Positions 51,864 to 61,442 of a stretch of 64,000 nt of DNA are shown here, piece by piece. Under the pieces are notes generated by a model. It was not told where the DNA came from. It saw only the letters and a list, made by a program, of their open reading frames with translations, and made no database searches. Source of the stretch: Priestia megaterium (GTDB lineage: Bacteria > Bacillota > Bacilli > Bacillales > Bacillaceae_H); contig NZ_CP085446.1 of the NCBI RefSeq assembly GCF_023824195.1, positions 1 to 64,000 on the forward strand, given 5' to 3'. The number at the start of each line of letters is the position of its first letter. Within the stretch, counting starts at the first letter, position 1. Both the position numbers and the translations under genes were made by a program.

Positions 51864-53054
51864 ATGTTTAAGAAAATAGTAAAATGTTATGATTACAAAC
51901 TTATTGTAGCCCTAATTGTTCTAAGTCTCATTGGTTTAGTTATGGTTTACAGTGCTAGTATGGTAACGGCTGTTAGTCGTTACGGTGTTGAAGGGGATTA
52001 TTTTTATCAAAAGCAAAAACTTGCTCTTATAGCAGGCTTCTTCTTTTTCTGTGTTTCTGCTTTTATTCCCTATAAAATTTATCGAGAAAAAAAAGTGTTA
52101 AAAATCTTATTAGTAACAGTAATTACGCTTCTTGCTTTGGTCCTTATTTTTGGACATACCGCCGGGAATGCACAGAGTTGGCTTATACTAGGTCCGATCA
52201 GAATACAACCACTTGAATTTACGAAACTAACGATCATTGTATATCTATCGGCTGTTTTTGCGAATAAACAAGAGTACATCAACGATTTAAAGCGCGCTAT
52301 TATTCCACCTATCCTTATCGTATTTTTTATTTGTTTCTTAATTGCTTTACAACCCGATTACGGTGGGATTCTACTTATTTTAGGCACAGTTGCAGCTATT
52401 GTCTTATGTTCAGGTATCTCTAGAAAATCAATGCTGAAGATTGCCTTACTAGGATTAATAGGAATCATTATTATGTTAGTCGTTTTATTGGTAACGGGAC
52501 ATATAGATACTGTGTTTTCCCCTGTTCGTCTAGCTCGTTTCACTGGTTTTCTCCATCCTTTTGCAAATCAGCAAGGAGATGGATACCAATTGGTTAATTC
52601 TTACTTGGCTATAGGAACTGGGGGATTAACAGGTGAAGGGTTAGGACAAGGTGTCCAAAAAGCTGGTTACCTACCTGAATCTCACACAGATTTTATTATG
52701 GCCGTTATTGCCGAGGAATTAGGTTTTTGGGGAGTACTTCTTGTATTAGGATTACTGTTTTTTATTATTTTGCAAGGCTTAAAAATAGCAAGAAGATGCA
52801 ACGATCCTTTTGGAGCACTACTAGCTATAGGTATTTCGGTCATGATTGGCATTCAAGCATTTGTTAACCTTGGAGCAGTAACGGGAATTCTTCCTATTAC
52901 AGGTGTAACGTTACCTTTTGTCAGTTATGGTGGTTCTTCTCTTACATTACTTATGTTTGCTGTAGGAGTATTGGCGAATATATCCATGTTTAATAAATAT
53001 GAAAAGAAATACAAAAACAAAGTAACAGGTCCAAGGGAACTGAAAAGCGTCTAA
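51864..53054 (+). CDS. FtsW/RodA/SpoVE-family peptidoglycan polymerase
   Basis: A 396-aa SEDS protein with ten membrane helices. Landmarks are MVYSAS early, QPLEFTKL, the catalytic-Asp region LQPDYGG, LAIGTGGLTGEGLGQGVQKAGYLPESHTDFIMAVIAEELGF and VTLPFVSYGGSS. SEDS proteins polymerise glycan strands with a class B PBP. The location outside the dcw cluster suggests an accessory or stage-specific copy. Terminator at 53112-53143. Confidence 0.93.
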   Translation: MFKKIVKCYDYKLIVALIVLSLIGLVMVYSASMVTAVSRYGVEGDYFYQKQKLALIAGFFFFCVSAFIPYKIYREKKVLKILLVTVITLLALVLIFGHTAGNAQSWLILGPIRIQPLEFTKLTIIVYLSAVFANKQEYINDLKRAIIPPILIVFFICFLIALQPDYGGILLILGTVAAIVLCSGISRKSMLKIALLGLIGIIIMLVVLLVTGHIDTVFSPVRLARFTGFLHPFANQQGDGYQLVNSYLAIGTGGLTGEGLGQGVQKAGYLPESHTDFIMAVIAEELGFWGVLLVLGLLFFIILQGLKIARRCNDPFGALLAIGISVMIGIQAFVNLGAVTGILPITGVTLPFVSYGGSSLTLLMFAVGVLANISMFNKYEKKYKNKVTGPRELKSV

Positions 53055-53111
53055 TGATTTACTTAAATGACATTTCTATAAAAATTATTGAGGATTAAAT
53101 AAAATTATGAG

Positions 53112-53143
53112 CAAAAGACACTGATTAAGAGCCAGTGTCTTTT
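53112..53143 (+). terminator. FtsW/RodA gene terminator
   Basis: AAAAGACACTG pairs with CAGTGTCTTTTA. Confidence 0.85.
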
Positions 53144-53178
53144 ATTTATGTAAGTATAACCGAGGATTTTTCGTACCT

Positions 53179-53802
53179 TTAACCTATCATCTCTTCTTTA
53201 GCATCTTTCTTTTTTTGACGGTGACCACGTGTTCTCCAACCTATATATCCAACAGTAATTATCACAAAGCCAGTAAAAAGCAGCGATTGATAGTCTTTAA
53301 TTGTTTTAATTGCAGTCTCAGTGTCACCATTATAGAAGTGACCGATACTCAAAAACAGAAAGGTTGTCGGAGCAATTCCAATCATGGTTAGTAATGTATA
53401 CAAGCGAAGATTCATATTCGACACGCCAGCTAAGAAAGGAATAACATTCCCTAAATGAAGGGGACTTGAAATTACTATACTCCAAATACCATATTTGCTA
53501 AAATTAGCTTTGGCTTTTTCCAGCCCTGCTCTTTTCGAAGGACTTAACCTGTTCTCCAAGGAATTTCCTAGTTTGTATCCAATAAAATAAGGAATATAAC
53601 TACCTACAGCATATAGAAAGCTTCCTAATATTGAGATCCCACCAATCTCAAACCAGGACAAATCTAAAATAAAACCTACTGTTACAATGAAAAATGTTCC
53701 AATAAAGGGAAATGCACTCCCTTCAATAAATAGAGAAAGAAGCACACCCCAGATACCCCAATCTTCTACAAGCCTCAATATTGTTTCCGTCATACTTTTC
53801 AC
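53179..53802 (-). CDS. DedA/VTT-domain membrane protein
   Basis: A 207-aa DedA-family protein: GSAFPFIGTFFIVTVGF, the reentrant-loop motif GSYIPYFIGYKLGN, and SKYGIWSIVISSPLHLGNVIPFLAG, with a basic cytoplasmic tail RGHRQKKKDAKEE. Family members flip phospholipid or undecaprenyl phosphate and support membrane homeostasis. Confidence 0.88.
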   Translation of the reverse strand: MKSMTETILRLVEDWGIWGVLLSLFIEGSAFPFIGTFFIVTVGFILDLSWFEIGGISILGSFLYAVGSYIPYFIGYKLGNSLENRLSPSKRAGLEKAKANFSKYGIWSIVISSPLHLGNVIPFLAGVSNMNLRLYTLLTMIGIAPTTFLFLSIGHFYNGDTETAIKTIKDYQSLLFTGFVIITVGYIGWRTRGHRQKKKDAKEEMIG

Positions 53803-53949
53803 TCCAACTATTTTTTAATGTATTTAAGTATAGAGAAACCTTAAATGCTTAAACAGCCGCCGAAGAAGCAATTTTAGCTACGCCTTAGGTCGTAGAAGTA
53901 GGTACATAAAAGCTTGAATCATACACAGCTATAGGAATGCTCAATATCT

Positions 53950-54090
53950 TTTTTTGCTCCAATACATAAATAAACTCTCTCAAATATCATGTGAATTGGG
54001 TGTCTACCTACAACAACTGGATCATCTAACCAAGTTGCACCTGTATCCTCCATATCGTCTATAAAGGTAGCATACTTTTTATATGTACAT
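53950..54090 (-). pseudogene. Possible DJ-1/PfpI C-terminal remnant
   Basis: On the minus strand a short frame reads YATFIDDMEDTGATWLDDPVVVG, like the C-terminal part of PfpI-type proteins (FVDDxxxAGAxWVDEEVVVDG), then degenerates. No start, no active-site Cys. Tentative. Confidence 0.35.
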
Positions 54091-54810
54091 AAAGGTTTAT
54101 TTTATTAACTAAATAGACGTTCTGTCATTTGATTTTACATAGTCTAACATGCTGTAATCTTAACTTGAGGTAGCATGAAAACAAAAGTTTCTAGAGTACT
54201 CCCTATCGCAAAACTGTGTATTTTTCATTTGTAAAATACACGTACTAAAGTTTATATCTAATGATTAGTTATATGTAAAACTAATGTTAATTGTCTCAGA
54301 AATACATATGTTTGTTGTTTTTCCTCATAAAAAGGTTTAATTAACTTTTTGCTTTAGTGACATTAAAAGAATTTCAACAATTCGAAGAGAACTTTTAACT
54401 TTATACCTTTAATGTTTTAAAACAGAATCGAATTAGGTATTCGTAAAAGTATACTTTTACGGACTTTTATTTTATATAAGAAATCTATCATTTTTATCGT
54501 TCGTTTAAGTTTTTTTAAAATTACGAACGTTCTCTTTAATAAACACGCTTTTACGAACGTTTTTGTTAATATAAAAAAAAGAAAAAACAAAATGTGTATA
54601 AAATGGCTTCTTTGGTGTGCAAAAATTTGATATAAGCCCGCCAACAGCAAACCAAATGTTAGAAACTTTATGTTAAAATTAGGATAATAACAGTAATCTT
54701 GCTCAACTAACGGGACAGTAAAGTTGAACAAACCCTTTTTTTCAAAAAAGAATATTCTCTTCTCCGGGAATTAATACTCAAGGAAATTCTAATATAGGGG
54801 ATGAAAAAGA
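54091..54810. other. Intergenic region with old mobile DNA and short direct repeats
   Basis: No supported gene. 54180-54400 shares blocks with 34305-34800. At 54510-54570 TTACGAACGTT occurs twice 35 bp apart, with weaker copies upstream (TTTACGGACTTTT, ATCGTTCGTTT). Confidence 0.4.
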
Positions 54811-56017
54811 ATGAGTCATTTTTCTGAGTCGAATTGCCAAAGACTTAACTAATACGAACTTAGAAAGGTATTGGCCAAATTTTGAACTTGTTGCTTATGC
54901 ATTGTACGACAAAAACAGTGTATTCTTGTTCAATCATCCTAGGTATAATAACATTCCTCCTAAATTATATAAAATTTTAAAATGGGAAGAACAGTTTGTG
55001 GGAAATACGATCATTCTATTTGATGGCTATCCTACGGCTATTGCTGATATGGAATTGTACGATGACTATGAAGGACTTATTTCAATATTGGTCCACGAAT
55101 TATTCCACGGAAATCAGTATATAAAAGGGGAAAAACGCTTCCCTGATGAAATTCTGGGAATAACATATCCCTTAACAAAAGAGAATGTAGAAATTCGAAA
55201 TCGGGAAAGAAAAAATCTTTATAATGCATTGTTGGAAACTGATATCAGTAAAAAGAAACAGTATTTAAATGAGTTTATCAGCCTAAGGGAAAAAAGGGCA
55301 GAAGGAATAAAAGAGCATCTAACATATGAAAATTTAATTGAATCCGTTGAAGGGCCTGCCTGGTACGTTGAAATAAAGGCTTTTTCAGAAAAATCTCTGC
55401 TCGCTAATGATTTGGTTTTAAAAAGATATGGAAAAAATCTAATAGACGTAGTTGAATCCACTTCCAATATAAGGAGGAGCTGTTATAGTTCAGGCTTATT
55501 TATGTGTTTGTTGCTGGATGAATTGTCACCTGATTGGAAGGAAAGTTTTTTTGGTACTAATGCAACACTATTTGATTTGATTAAACTTCTTAATATTGCC
55601 CCTCGAAAACAGGCAATTGAAGATGTTCAAATCAGCCTTGAAACAGAAGCAGCAGTAAATTTTACTGTTGAATCAAGGAAGAAAGAACTTGATGAATTCG
55701 AAGAACAGATAGGAACCCATCTTTTTATTGAAGGAGAAATTATTGCTTTATTTTTTGATCCGATGAATATCGTCCCTTTTGAGGGTAGGTTATTACATAA
55801 AAATTATATAAAAGTAAGGATAAATAACCAAGAATACCTTGTCCAACAACCATCCCTTACCTATTGTGCGGATGGATTGAAAAATATAAATAAATTACTT
55901 ATCGTATTAAAGGATAAACCATTGGAAACTGGTGATTCACTTTTAATCACTGGTGTTGGAGAAATAATGGGGCAGTATACAATACAGGAAGATACTATCA
56001 ATTTGTTTGTTAATTAA
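54811..56017 (+). pseudogene. HExxH-motif protein with 5' frameshift
   Basis: A frame of at least 370 codons with zinc-protease-like ISILVHELFHGNQY (HELFH) and, later, SVEGPAWYVEIKAF, which may give the third ligand Glu. The natural start is probably ATG 54811 (AGGGGATGAAAAAG upstream): MSHFSE, then one extra base before RIAKDLTNTNLERYWPNFELV in the main frame. Internal TTG at 54902 has no site. From memory similar proteins exist in bacilli as uncharacterised peptidase-like genes. Broken or misread. Confidence 0.6.
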
Positions 56018-56146
56018 ATTGTAAGGATGCACTTTATAGGAAACAGGGTCCCTTGAAAACAAATGTATTAATGTCCTTTTTTGTTGTTCAAACGGGTGCT
56101 TTAGTTGAATAAGCAAATCCTTATATAATTAGGAAGGAAGAACGTA

Positions 56147-56731
56147 ATGTGTAGTAAAAGAACATTCCCTTTAATTTCTGGCTTTCTTTCTCTTGATTTG
56201 GTAAATACAGAAGTTATAAGTCATGGTCGTCGCCATGAATTACTGGTTCATGAACAAGATCTTTTAGACTGGCTTCATACAATGTATGAACAAAATCCTT
56301 CTCTTGATAGAGATATTTTAAATATATCCGAGGATGAAGCAACTGAAATATTACCTCATATTCATGAGTTTCGTTTTACACTAAGAGAAAATTTCGAAAG
56401 AATAGCAGATGGGAATTCCGTTAATAACAATTGGATCTTAAACTTAGAAAAAAATATTGAGAATGCACCTTATGTATATCAATTTGAGTCGGGTGAACTA
56501 AGAGAAGTTCCTAAAGGTAGCAAACTAAATAAAATTTTATCGCTCTTATCATTAGATGCTTTGCGTTTGATTACTGATGGTAAGCTACAAAAGATAAAAA
56601 GATGCAGTAACCCTGATTGTGTGCTATTATTTATTGATTTAACAGGTAGACGTAAATGGTGTTCAATGAAAATATGTGGGAATCGAAAAAAAGTAGCTCG
56701 CTTTCAGCATAAAAACAATAAAAAGACTTGA
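56147..56731 (+). CDS. CGNR zinc-finger (ABATE-domain) transcriptional regulator
   Basis: A 194-aa protein: ABATE domain (FPLISGFLSLDLVNTEV, long helical middle) and C-terminal zinc finger CSNPDCVLLFIDLTGRRKWCSMKICGNRKKV. Family members are stress- or substrate-sensing repressors. AGGAAGGAAGAACGTA precedes ATG. A terminator (AAGACTTGAATTC stem, 56728-56759) separates it from the HPP gene, whose promoter carries an inverted repeat, a likely operator. Confidence 0.88.
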   Translation: MCSKRTFPLISGFLSLDLVNTEVISHGRRHELLVHEQDLLDWLHTMYEQNPSLDRDILNISEDEATEILPHIHEFRFTLRENFERIADGNSVNNNWILNLEKNIENAPYVYQFESGELREVPKGSKLNKILSLLSLDALRLITDGKLQKIKRCSNPDCVLLFIDLTGRRKWCSMKICGNRKKVARFQHKNNKKT

Positions 56732-56767
56732 ATTCTTAAATTGAATTCAAGTCTTTTTTATTGTGGT

Positions 56768-56806
56768 CACGAACTAACCTATAAAATTAAAATTGACAGG
56801 TTAGTT
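56768..56806 (+). promoter_or_regulatory. Promoter and inverted repeat before the HPP gene
   Basis: AACTAACCT and AGGTTAGTT form an inverted repeat separated by 17 bp of AT-rich DNA. TTGACA (56792-56797) overlaps the second half, so a bound regulator would block RNA polymerase. The adjacent CGNR regulator is the natural candidate. Confidence 0.6.
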
Positions 56807-56850
56807 TTAAGAGATGTAAAATAAATGAAAAATAAAAAGGAGTGAAACAT

Positions 56851-57411
56851 ATGAGTGTCACAGGTTCAGTTCATCCAAAAACAGAAGGTACAGCCATACC
56901 TAAAAGGAGTTTCTTTTCAAAAATGGTTACTAATACAAAAAGTCCATTAAAGATTAATCTTAAGGATGCTTCCACAGGATTAATTGGAGGACTTATTAGC
57001 ATTCTAGCTCTAGGATTATTGACAGACATGACTCCAACGCCCTGGTTGATGGCGCCATTTGGAGCAAGCTGTGTATTAGCATTTGGTGTATGGAACGCAC
57101 CTTTGTCTCAACCACGAAATATTATCGGAGGACATTTAGTTGCTACTCTTGTGGGTTTAGTAATATATCATGCATTTGGGAATAATGCTTGGACTTTAGG
57201 ATTAGCTGTTGGTTTAGCAATTGCGTTGATGATGCTTACTAAGACGACGCATCCTCCCGCAGGAGCCGATCCAATTGTTGTTATCTTAGGTGGGGTATCG
57301 TGGAGTTATATTATTACGCCCGTTCTAATTGGATCTTTACTTATTGTACTTGTAGCCTTAGTCGTAAATAATTTACGAAGTGATAGAGCTTATCCAACTT
57401 TTTGGTTGTAA
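56851..57411 (+). CDS. HPP-family integral membrane protein
   Basis: A 186-aa protein with four to five membrane helices and the HPP signature TTHPPAGADPIV, plus APFGASCVLAFG and QPRNIIGGH. Plant and cyanobacterial HPP proteins transport nitrite; here the substrate is unknown. ATG at 56851 uses AAAGGAGTGAAACAT; GTG nine bases upstream is less likely. It overlaps nothing but is followed within 20 bp by the DinB-like gene, probably one operon. Confidence 0.88.
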   Translation: MSVTGSVHPKTEGTAIPKRSFFSKMVTNTKSPLKINLKDASTGLIGGLISILALGLLTDMTPTPWLMAPFGASCVLAFGVWNAPLSQPRNIIGGHLVATLVGLVIYHAFGNNAWTLGLAVGLAIALMMLTKTTHPPAGADPIVVILGGVSWSYIITPVLIGSLLIVLVALVVNNLRSDRAYPTFWL

Positions 57412-57430
57412 AGGAGGAAGAAAATTAATA

Positions 57431-57898
57431 ATGGAACATTATATTTTCAATCAACTAAATTTTGCGCGAGAAAATACAATTAAACTAGTTTCCCATATGG
57501 ATGATACTTTTACAGAGATTATCCCAGCCGGGCTAAATAATAATATAAAGTGGAATCTAGGCCATATATATGTTGTACAAGAAAAATTTGCTTTTTCCTT
57601 TGCTGGAGAAGAAATAAATATACCGGAACATTATAACAGTATATTTGCACCCGATACCAAGCCATCAGAATGGTCCATAGAACGACCAAGTTTAATTGAA
57701 CTGTTAAACTTATTAACACTACAAAATCAGCGTTTGAATCTTGTACTACCAAAAAGATTAGGCGAAAAGAGCTTACAGCCATACATAACCTCTACGGGTC
57801 TAAAGCTAACGTATATAGATGAGTTTCTGAGTTTTTGTCTATATCACGAAGGAATGCATTATAATGCTATTAAAAATATCAAATCTATTTTAAGTTAA
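57431..57898 (+). CDS. DinB-like four-helix protein
   Basis: A 155-aa DinB/YfiT-fold protein with metal-ligand His in NLGHIYVVQEKF and CLYHEGMHYNAIKN. AAAGGAGGAAGAAAATTAATA precedes ATG 57431. Second gene after HPP. Likely thiol-dependent transferase; substrate unknown. Terminator at 58014-58050. Confidence 0.82.
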   Translation: MEHYIFNQLNFARENTIKLVSHMDDTFTEIIPAGLNNNIKWNLGHIYVVQEKFAFSFAGEEINIPEHYNSIFAPDTKPSEWSIERPSLIELLNLLTLQNQRLNLVLPKRLGEKSLQPYITSTGLKLTYIDEFLSFCLYHEGMHYNAIKNIKSILS

Positions 57899-58013
57899 CT
57901 GTAATAATATGTTTTTTTATATGGGATTAACCCTAAAATAAACACAATTCATTTTTTATAGAAAAGGTTTTAATTAGTTCTAGAATCAAACTCATGGTAA
58001 CCAAAATCGAAAA

Positions 58014-58050
58014 GAAAAAGCCTGTATCTCCTTAGATACAGGCTTTTTCC
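58014..58050. terminator. Terminator
   Basis: AAAAGCCTGTATCT pairs with AGATACAGGCTTTTT. Confidence 0.9.
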
Positions 58051-58110
58051 CAACCCACTTTTAAATGATTATTCACTTAAAAAACAGCGTTTGAGGAGAG
58101 AGATAGTTAC

Positions 58111-58680
58111 TTATTTTAAATTTAAGGTTACTTCCTTATCTAGATATGGAGATATAAAAGTTACTGTTTGTTCATTTTCCCATTGTGCATCATAGGCTCC
58201 TAAAACATTTAAATCGCTCGTATCTGTACCTCGTGTCATAACATGAAGAGATTCTTGATTTAGTCGCTTTTTTACCAAGGGGAATCCGGTTTGTTTATAA
58301 AAGTCATAATAATGGTTAGTTTCGCCCAGACTCCAATTAGAATAGCCAATAACAAGTTTTTGTGTAGTATTAGGCGAACTTAGATAATAATAGTCAACTT
58401 TATTATTATAAAAGAATAGGAGCCACCCAACGGTTGCTATGGGTGCAATAAAGAATGGCCCAATTACTCCCCAAAAAACTTTAGACTCTTTTGTTTTGCT
58501 AATAGCTATAAGGACTATGTATAAATAGATAAAGTGTAATACAAATATCAAAAAATATATCGAAACACTTGAGGAGAAAACGTATAGATTATTTAATACT
58601 AAAAGATAAAAGAATAAATCTATGGCAAGTAAGATAATAGCTAACACTTTTAATATATTCTTTTTATTTTTATATTTCAT
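58111..58680 (-). CDS. Membrane protein with extracytoplasmic domain, 189 aa
   Basis: Four hydrophobic segments (about 10-30, 36-56, 68-88), then a soluble C-terminal half (VIGYSNWSLGETNHYYDFY to DKEVTLNLK) of beta type. Not recognised. AAGGGGAATTTATAGCCA before ATG. Monocistronic. Confidence 0.7.
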   Translation of the reverse strand: MKYKNKKNILKVLAIILLAIDLFFYLLVLNNLYVFSSSVSIYFLIFVLHFIYLYIVLIAISKTKESKVFWGVIGPFFIAPIATVGWLLFFYNNKVDYYYLSSPNTTQKLVIGYSNWSLGETNHYYDFYKQTGFPLVKKRLNQESLHVMTRGTDTSDLNVLGAYDAQWENEQTVTFISPYLDKEVTLNLK

Positions 58681-58862
58681 TGGCTATAAATTCCCCTTAT
58701 TTTGTTGTAGCAGAGAATAAGAAAAAAGATTATTTTTATAGTGAGAAACAAGGCTTAATTCGTAATAAGTTAGACTAAAAAGTGCAAAGAAGCCTACATA
58801 CTTAACAAGATTATATAGGCTTCGAGTAATTAACATTAATGATATGTATCGTTCCAGTCATA

Positions 58863-59696
58863 TTATCTTAATAAGCGCTCCATCTTTTCTTCTGTTTCGT
58901 TTTCTTGACGAGGTTGATAAACGGTTACTTTTAATTCAGGTGCATCATATACTTGGAGCGTAATATGATCCATAATCATTTCTCCTACCACAGGATGAAT
59001 AATTGTTTTCTTTCCACAAGGCGTACCTAAAACTTCATGATTAGACCACCACTCGTAAAAATGAGGACTTTCCTCGCTAAGCTCACTGATAATGGTTTTA
59101 AACCACTCATCCCCAACGAAACGTGTATAAGCTAGACGAAATTGAGCAATCAGTCGTTGAGCATGATCTTCCCAATTTTGAAAAAGATTTTGATATTCTT
59201 TGGAGGTAAAGCAGCGCCACACCGCATTCCGATTTCGCTCATCCATCTCATTAAAGTCCCCAAAAACCATCACAGCAGCCTTATTCCAGTCTACAATATT
59301 AAGTTTTTCATCTGTTACATAGGCAGGGCAATGACCTAATTGGCTTAAAAGATTTTTTACAACACGATCTATATTTTTCCTTTCATTCTGTACGGTTGTA
59401 GATGGAAGTGGGTGATTACCTAATAAAAATAAGTGCTCCATCTCCTCTTTATTTAATTTGAAAATACGTGATATTGCTTCTAATACCTCAGAAGATACTT
59501 GTATATCTCGCCCTTGTTCTAGCCACGTATACCAGGTTATTCCGATGCCTGCTAGCTGCGAAACCTCTTCTCTACGTAGTCCTTTGGCTCGTCTCCTCGG
59601 TCCAATAGGTAAATTAAAATCTTTTGGAGACAAGCGTTCTCTTCTTATTTTAAGAAAATCCCCTAATTCTCGTCTTCTTTCTTTATCGCTTAACAT
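58863..59696 (-). CDS. XRE-family regulator with MmyB-like ligand-binding domain
   Basis: A 277-aa protein. N-terminal helix-turn-helix with GRRRAKGLRREEVSQLAGIGITWYTWLEQGRDIQ, the signature of MmyB-type regulators, followed by a PAS-like MLTR domain (PAYVTDEKLNIVDWNKAAVMVFGDF; YEWWSNHEVLGTPCGKKTIIHPVVGEM) that binds fatty-acid-like ligands in a studied relative. It is divergent from the MFS/CMD/amidohydrolase operon, with 104 bp between, and probably represses it. Confidence 0.93.
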   Translation of the reverse strand: MLSDKERRRELGDFLKIRRERLSPKDFNLPIGPRRRAKGLRREEVSQLAGIGITWYTWLEQGRDIQVSSEVLEAISRIFKLNKEEMEHLFLLGNHPLPSTTVQNERKNIDRVVKNLLSQLGHCPAYVTDEKLNIVDWNKAAVMVFGDFNEMDERNRNAVWRCFTSKEYQNLFQNWEDHAQRLIAQFRLAYTRFVGDEWFKTIISELSEESPHFYEWWSNHEVLGTPCGKKTIIHPVVGEMIMDHITLQVYDAPELKVTVYQPRQENETEEKMERLLR

Positions 59697-59800
59697 GATG
59701 TGACTCCTTCTTATAGATAGTACTTTTAATACTAGTATAACTAGACTCCTATTACCATTATAATCCTTATTTTATTATCTAGGTAAGGGAGGTGAAACAG

Positions 59801-61027
59801 ATGATAGTAAAAGATAGCGAAAAGACATCTGATATACCCAAAGGTTTAGTTCTTCTAATGGCTACAGTTTGTGGATTTACAGTAGCAAATGTCTATTTAA
59901 ATCAAACTCTTTTAGTTAGCATGTCTTCCACTTTTCATGTCTCTGCGGCCAGTATAGGCATTATAGCTACCTTAGCCCAAATTGGATATGCACTAGGAAA
60001 TCTCTTGTTAGTACCATTAGGAGACATCTTCGAACGAAAAAAATTGATTTTGATTTTATTATTTCTTATATGTATCATTCTGACTTTAAATGCTTTATCC
60101 ACTAACAGAACATGGATGATGGTTACAAGTTTAGCATTAGGGATTGTAACCGTTGTTCCTCAAATTATTGTTCCTTTGGCTGCTAATATAGCTTCAGATA
60201 ATAATAGAGGAAAAGTTTTAGGGAATGTAGCTATTGGGTTAGTTTGTGGCATTTTAGGCGCTCGACTTGTTAGTGGTTTTATTGATGTTCATTTCGGATG
60301 GCGAATGGTGTATTGGGCATCTGCTGTGACTACACTTTTTATGATTTTTTTAGTTTACGCCTACTTTCCAAGAAGTAAAGGAACGAATGTAACCAATTAT
60401 AAACACTTACTCATGTCGTTAGGTCCGTTATTTATAAAAGAAAGAACTCTACAAAAAGCATGTTTGAGCCAGGGAATGATGTTTGCTTCCTTTAGTGCAT
60501 TTTGGACCGCCCTTGTCTTTTTATTACATACACACCCCTATTCGTATGGAAGTGACATGGCAGGGATAATAGGTTTAGTAGGAATAGCTGGAGCTTTTGC
60601 TACGCCTATTATCGGGCGTCTAATTGATACAAAAGGAGCAAAGTTTGCAAGCCTTTTGTGTATATCTATTTCCTTAATTGCTTTTATAGGTCTTGTGCGG
60701 GGAGGATACTGGTTACCCGGATTAATTTTAGGAGCCCTCCTAATAACGATAGGAACTCAAGCTAACCAAGTTGCCTGTCAGTTTACTATTTTCCAATTAG
60801 GACAAGAAAAAAGAAGTCGATTAAATGGGTTATACATGGTCTCCACATTTTTAGGGGGTTCCCTAGGATCTTATATGGGTTTACTTGCATGGAGTAAATG
60901 GCAGTGGCACGGAGTATGTGCAATAGCAATACTGATGATAACAATCAGTTTTTGTTCTTTAATCCCAATAAAAATTCCTAAAAAAACGATAGGAAATTTA
61001 ACGAATAAGAAAGGAAGTAATATTTAA
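59801..61027 (+). CDS. MFS efflux transporter
   Basis: A 408-aa major-facilitator protein with 12 membrane helices, motif A-like GDIFERKKLILI between helices 2 and 3 and PIIGRLIDTKGAKFASL in the second half. ATG 59801 has AAGGGAGGTGAAACAG; the preceding GTG is inside that site. First gene of a three-gene operon; its stop overlaps the next start (TAATG). Confidence 0.92.
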   Translation: MIVKDSEKTSDIPKGLVLLMATVCGFTVANVYLNQTLLVSMSSTFHVSAASIGIIATLAQIGYALGNLLLVPLGDIFERKKLILILLFLICIILTLNALSTNRTWMMVTSLALGIVTVVPQIIVPLAANIASDNNRGKVLGNVAIGLVCGILGARLVSGFIDVHFGWRMVYWASAVTTLFMIFLVYAYFPRSKGTNVTNYKHLLMSLGPLFIKERTLQKACLSQGMMFASFSAFWTALVFLLHTHPYSYGSDMAGIIGLVGIAGAFATPIIGRLIDTKGAKFASLLCISISLIAFIGLVRGGYWLPGLILGALLITIGTQANQVACQFTIFQLGQEKRSRLNGLYMVSTFLGGSLGSYMGLLAWSKWQWHGVCAIAILMITISFCSLIPIKIPKKTIGNLTNKKGSNI

Positions 61028-61428
61028 TGGGAACCTATACAGATAGCTTTCAACGAGGATTAGATATATTAGCTAAGATTGATCCAGAGAACTACAAGGA
61101 TATAATAGCTGGCTTTGAACATTCAGTTCTTCCTGATTTAGGAACTTTAGCTGTAGAGTTTAATTACGGGCAAATTTTCTCTAGACCAGGGTTAGACTTA
61201 AAGTCACGTCTTCTTGCTACAGTGGCTGGTCTAACTGCATTAGGCAATACGGAACAGTTAAAATTTTATATTAACGGGGCTTTGAACGTTGGTTGGACAG
61301 AGGAAGAAATTTTAGAAGCAATGTTACAGATGGTCATTTATGCAGGATTCCCTGTAGCCTTAAATACTATTTTAACAGTAGCCAATGAAGTGTTTTCCGA
61401 AAGAACAGAAAAGAATTTTTCTAAATGA
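61027..61428 (+). CDS. Carboxymuconolactone decarboxylase-family protein
   Basis: A 133-aa helical protein of the 4-carboxymuconolactone decarboxylase type: FNYGQIFSRPGLDLKSRLLATVAGLTALGN, QLKFYINGALNVGWTEEEILEAMLQMVIYAGFP. The AhpD CxxC is absent, so decarboxylase-like or gamma-carboxy chemistry is more likely than peroxidase. Coupled to the MFS gene by a TAATG overlap. Confidence 0.88.
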   Translation: MGTYTDSFQRGLDILAKIDPENYKDIIAGFEHSVLPDLGTLAVEFNYGQIFSRPGLDLKSRLLATVAGLTALGNTEQLKFYINGALNVGWTEEEILEAMLQMVIYAGFPVALNTILTVANEVFSERTEKNFSK

Positions 61429-61442
61429 AAAGGAGAAACAAA

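Noticed and set aside
53149..53177. Possible dif-like site after the FtsW/RodA terminator
   Set aside because: TTTTTCGTACC resembles a left arm, but the other arm needs a shift and the core would be 7 bp.
54417..54731. 104-codon minus-strand frame
   Set aside because: AT-driven hydrophobic translation in gene-free DNA, no ribosome site, overlaps short direct repeats.
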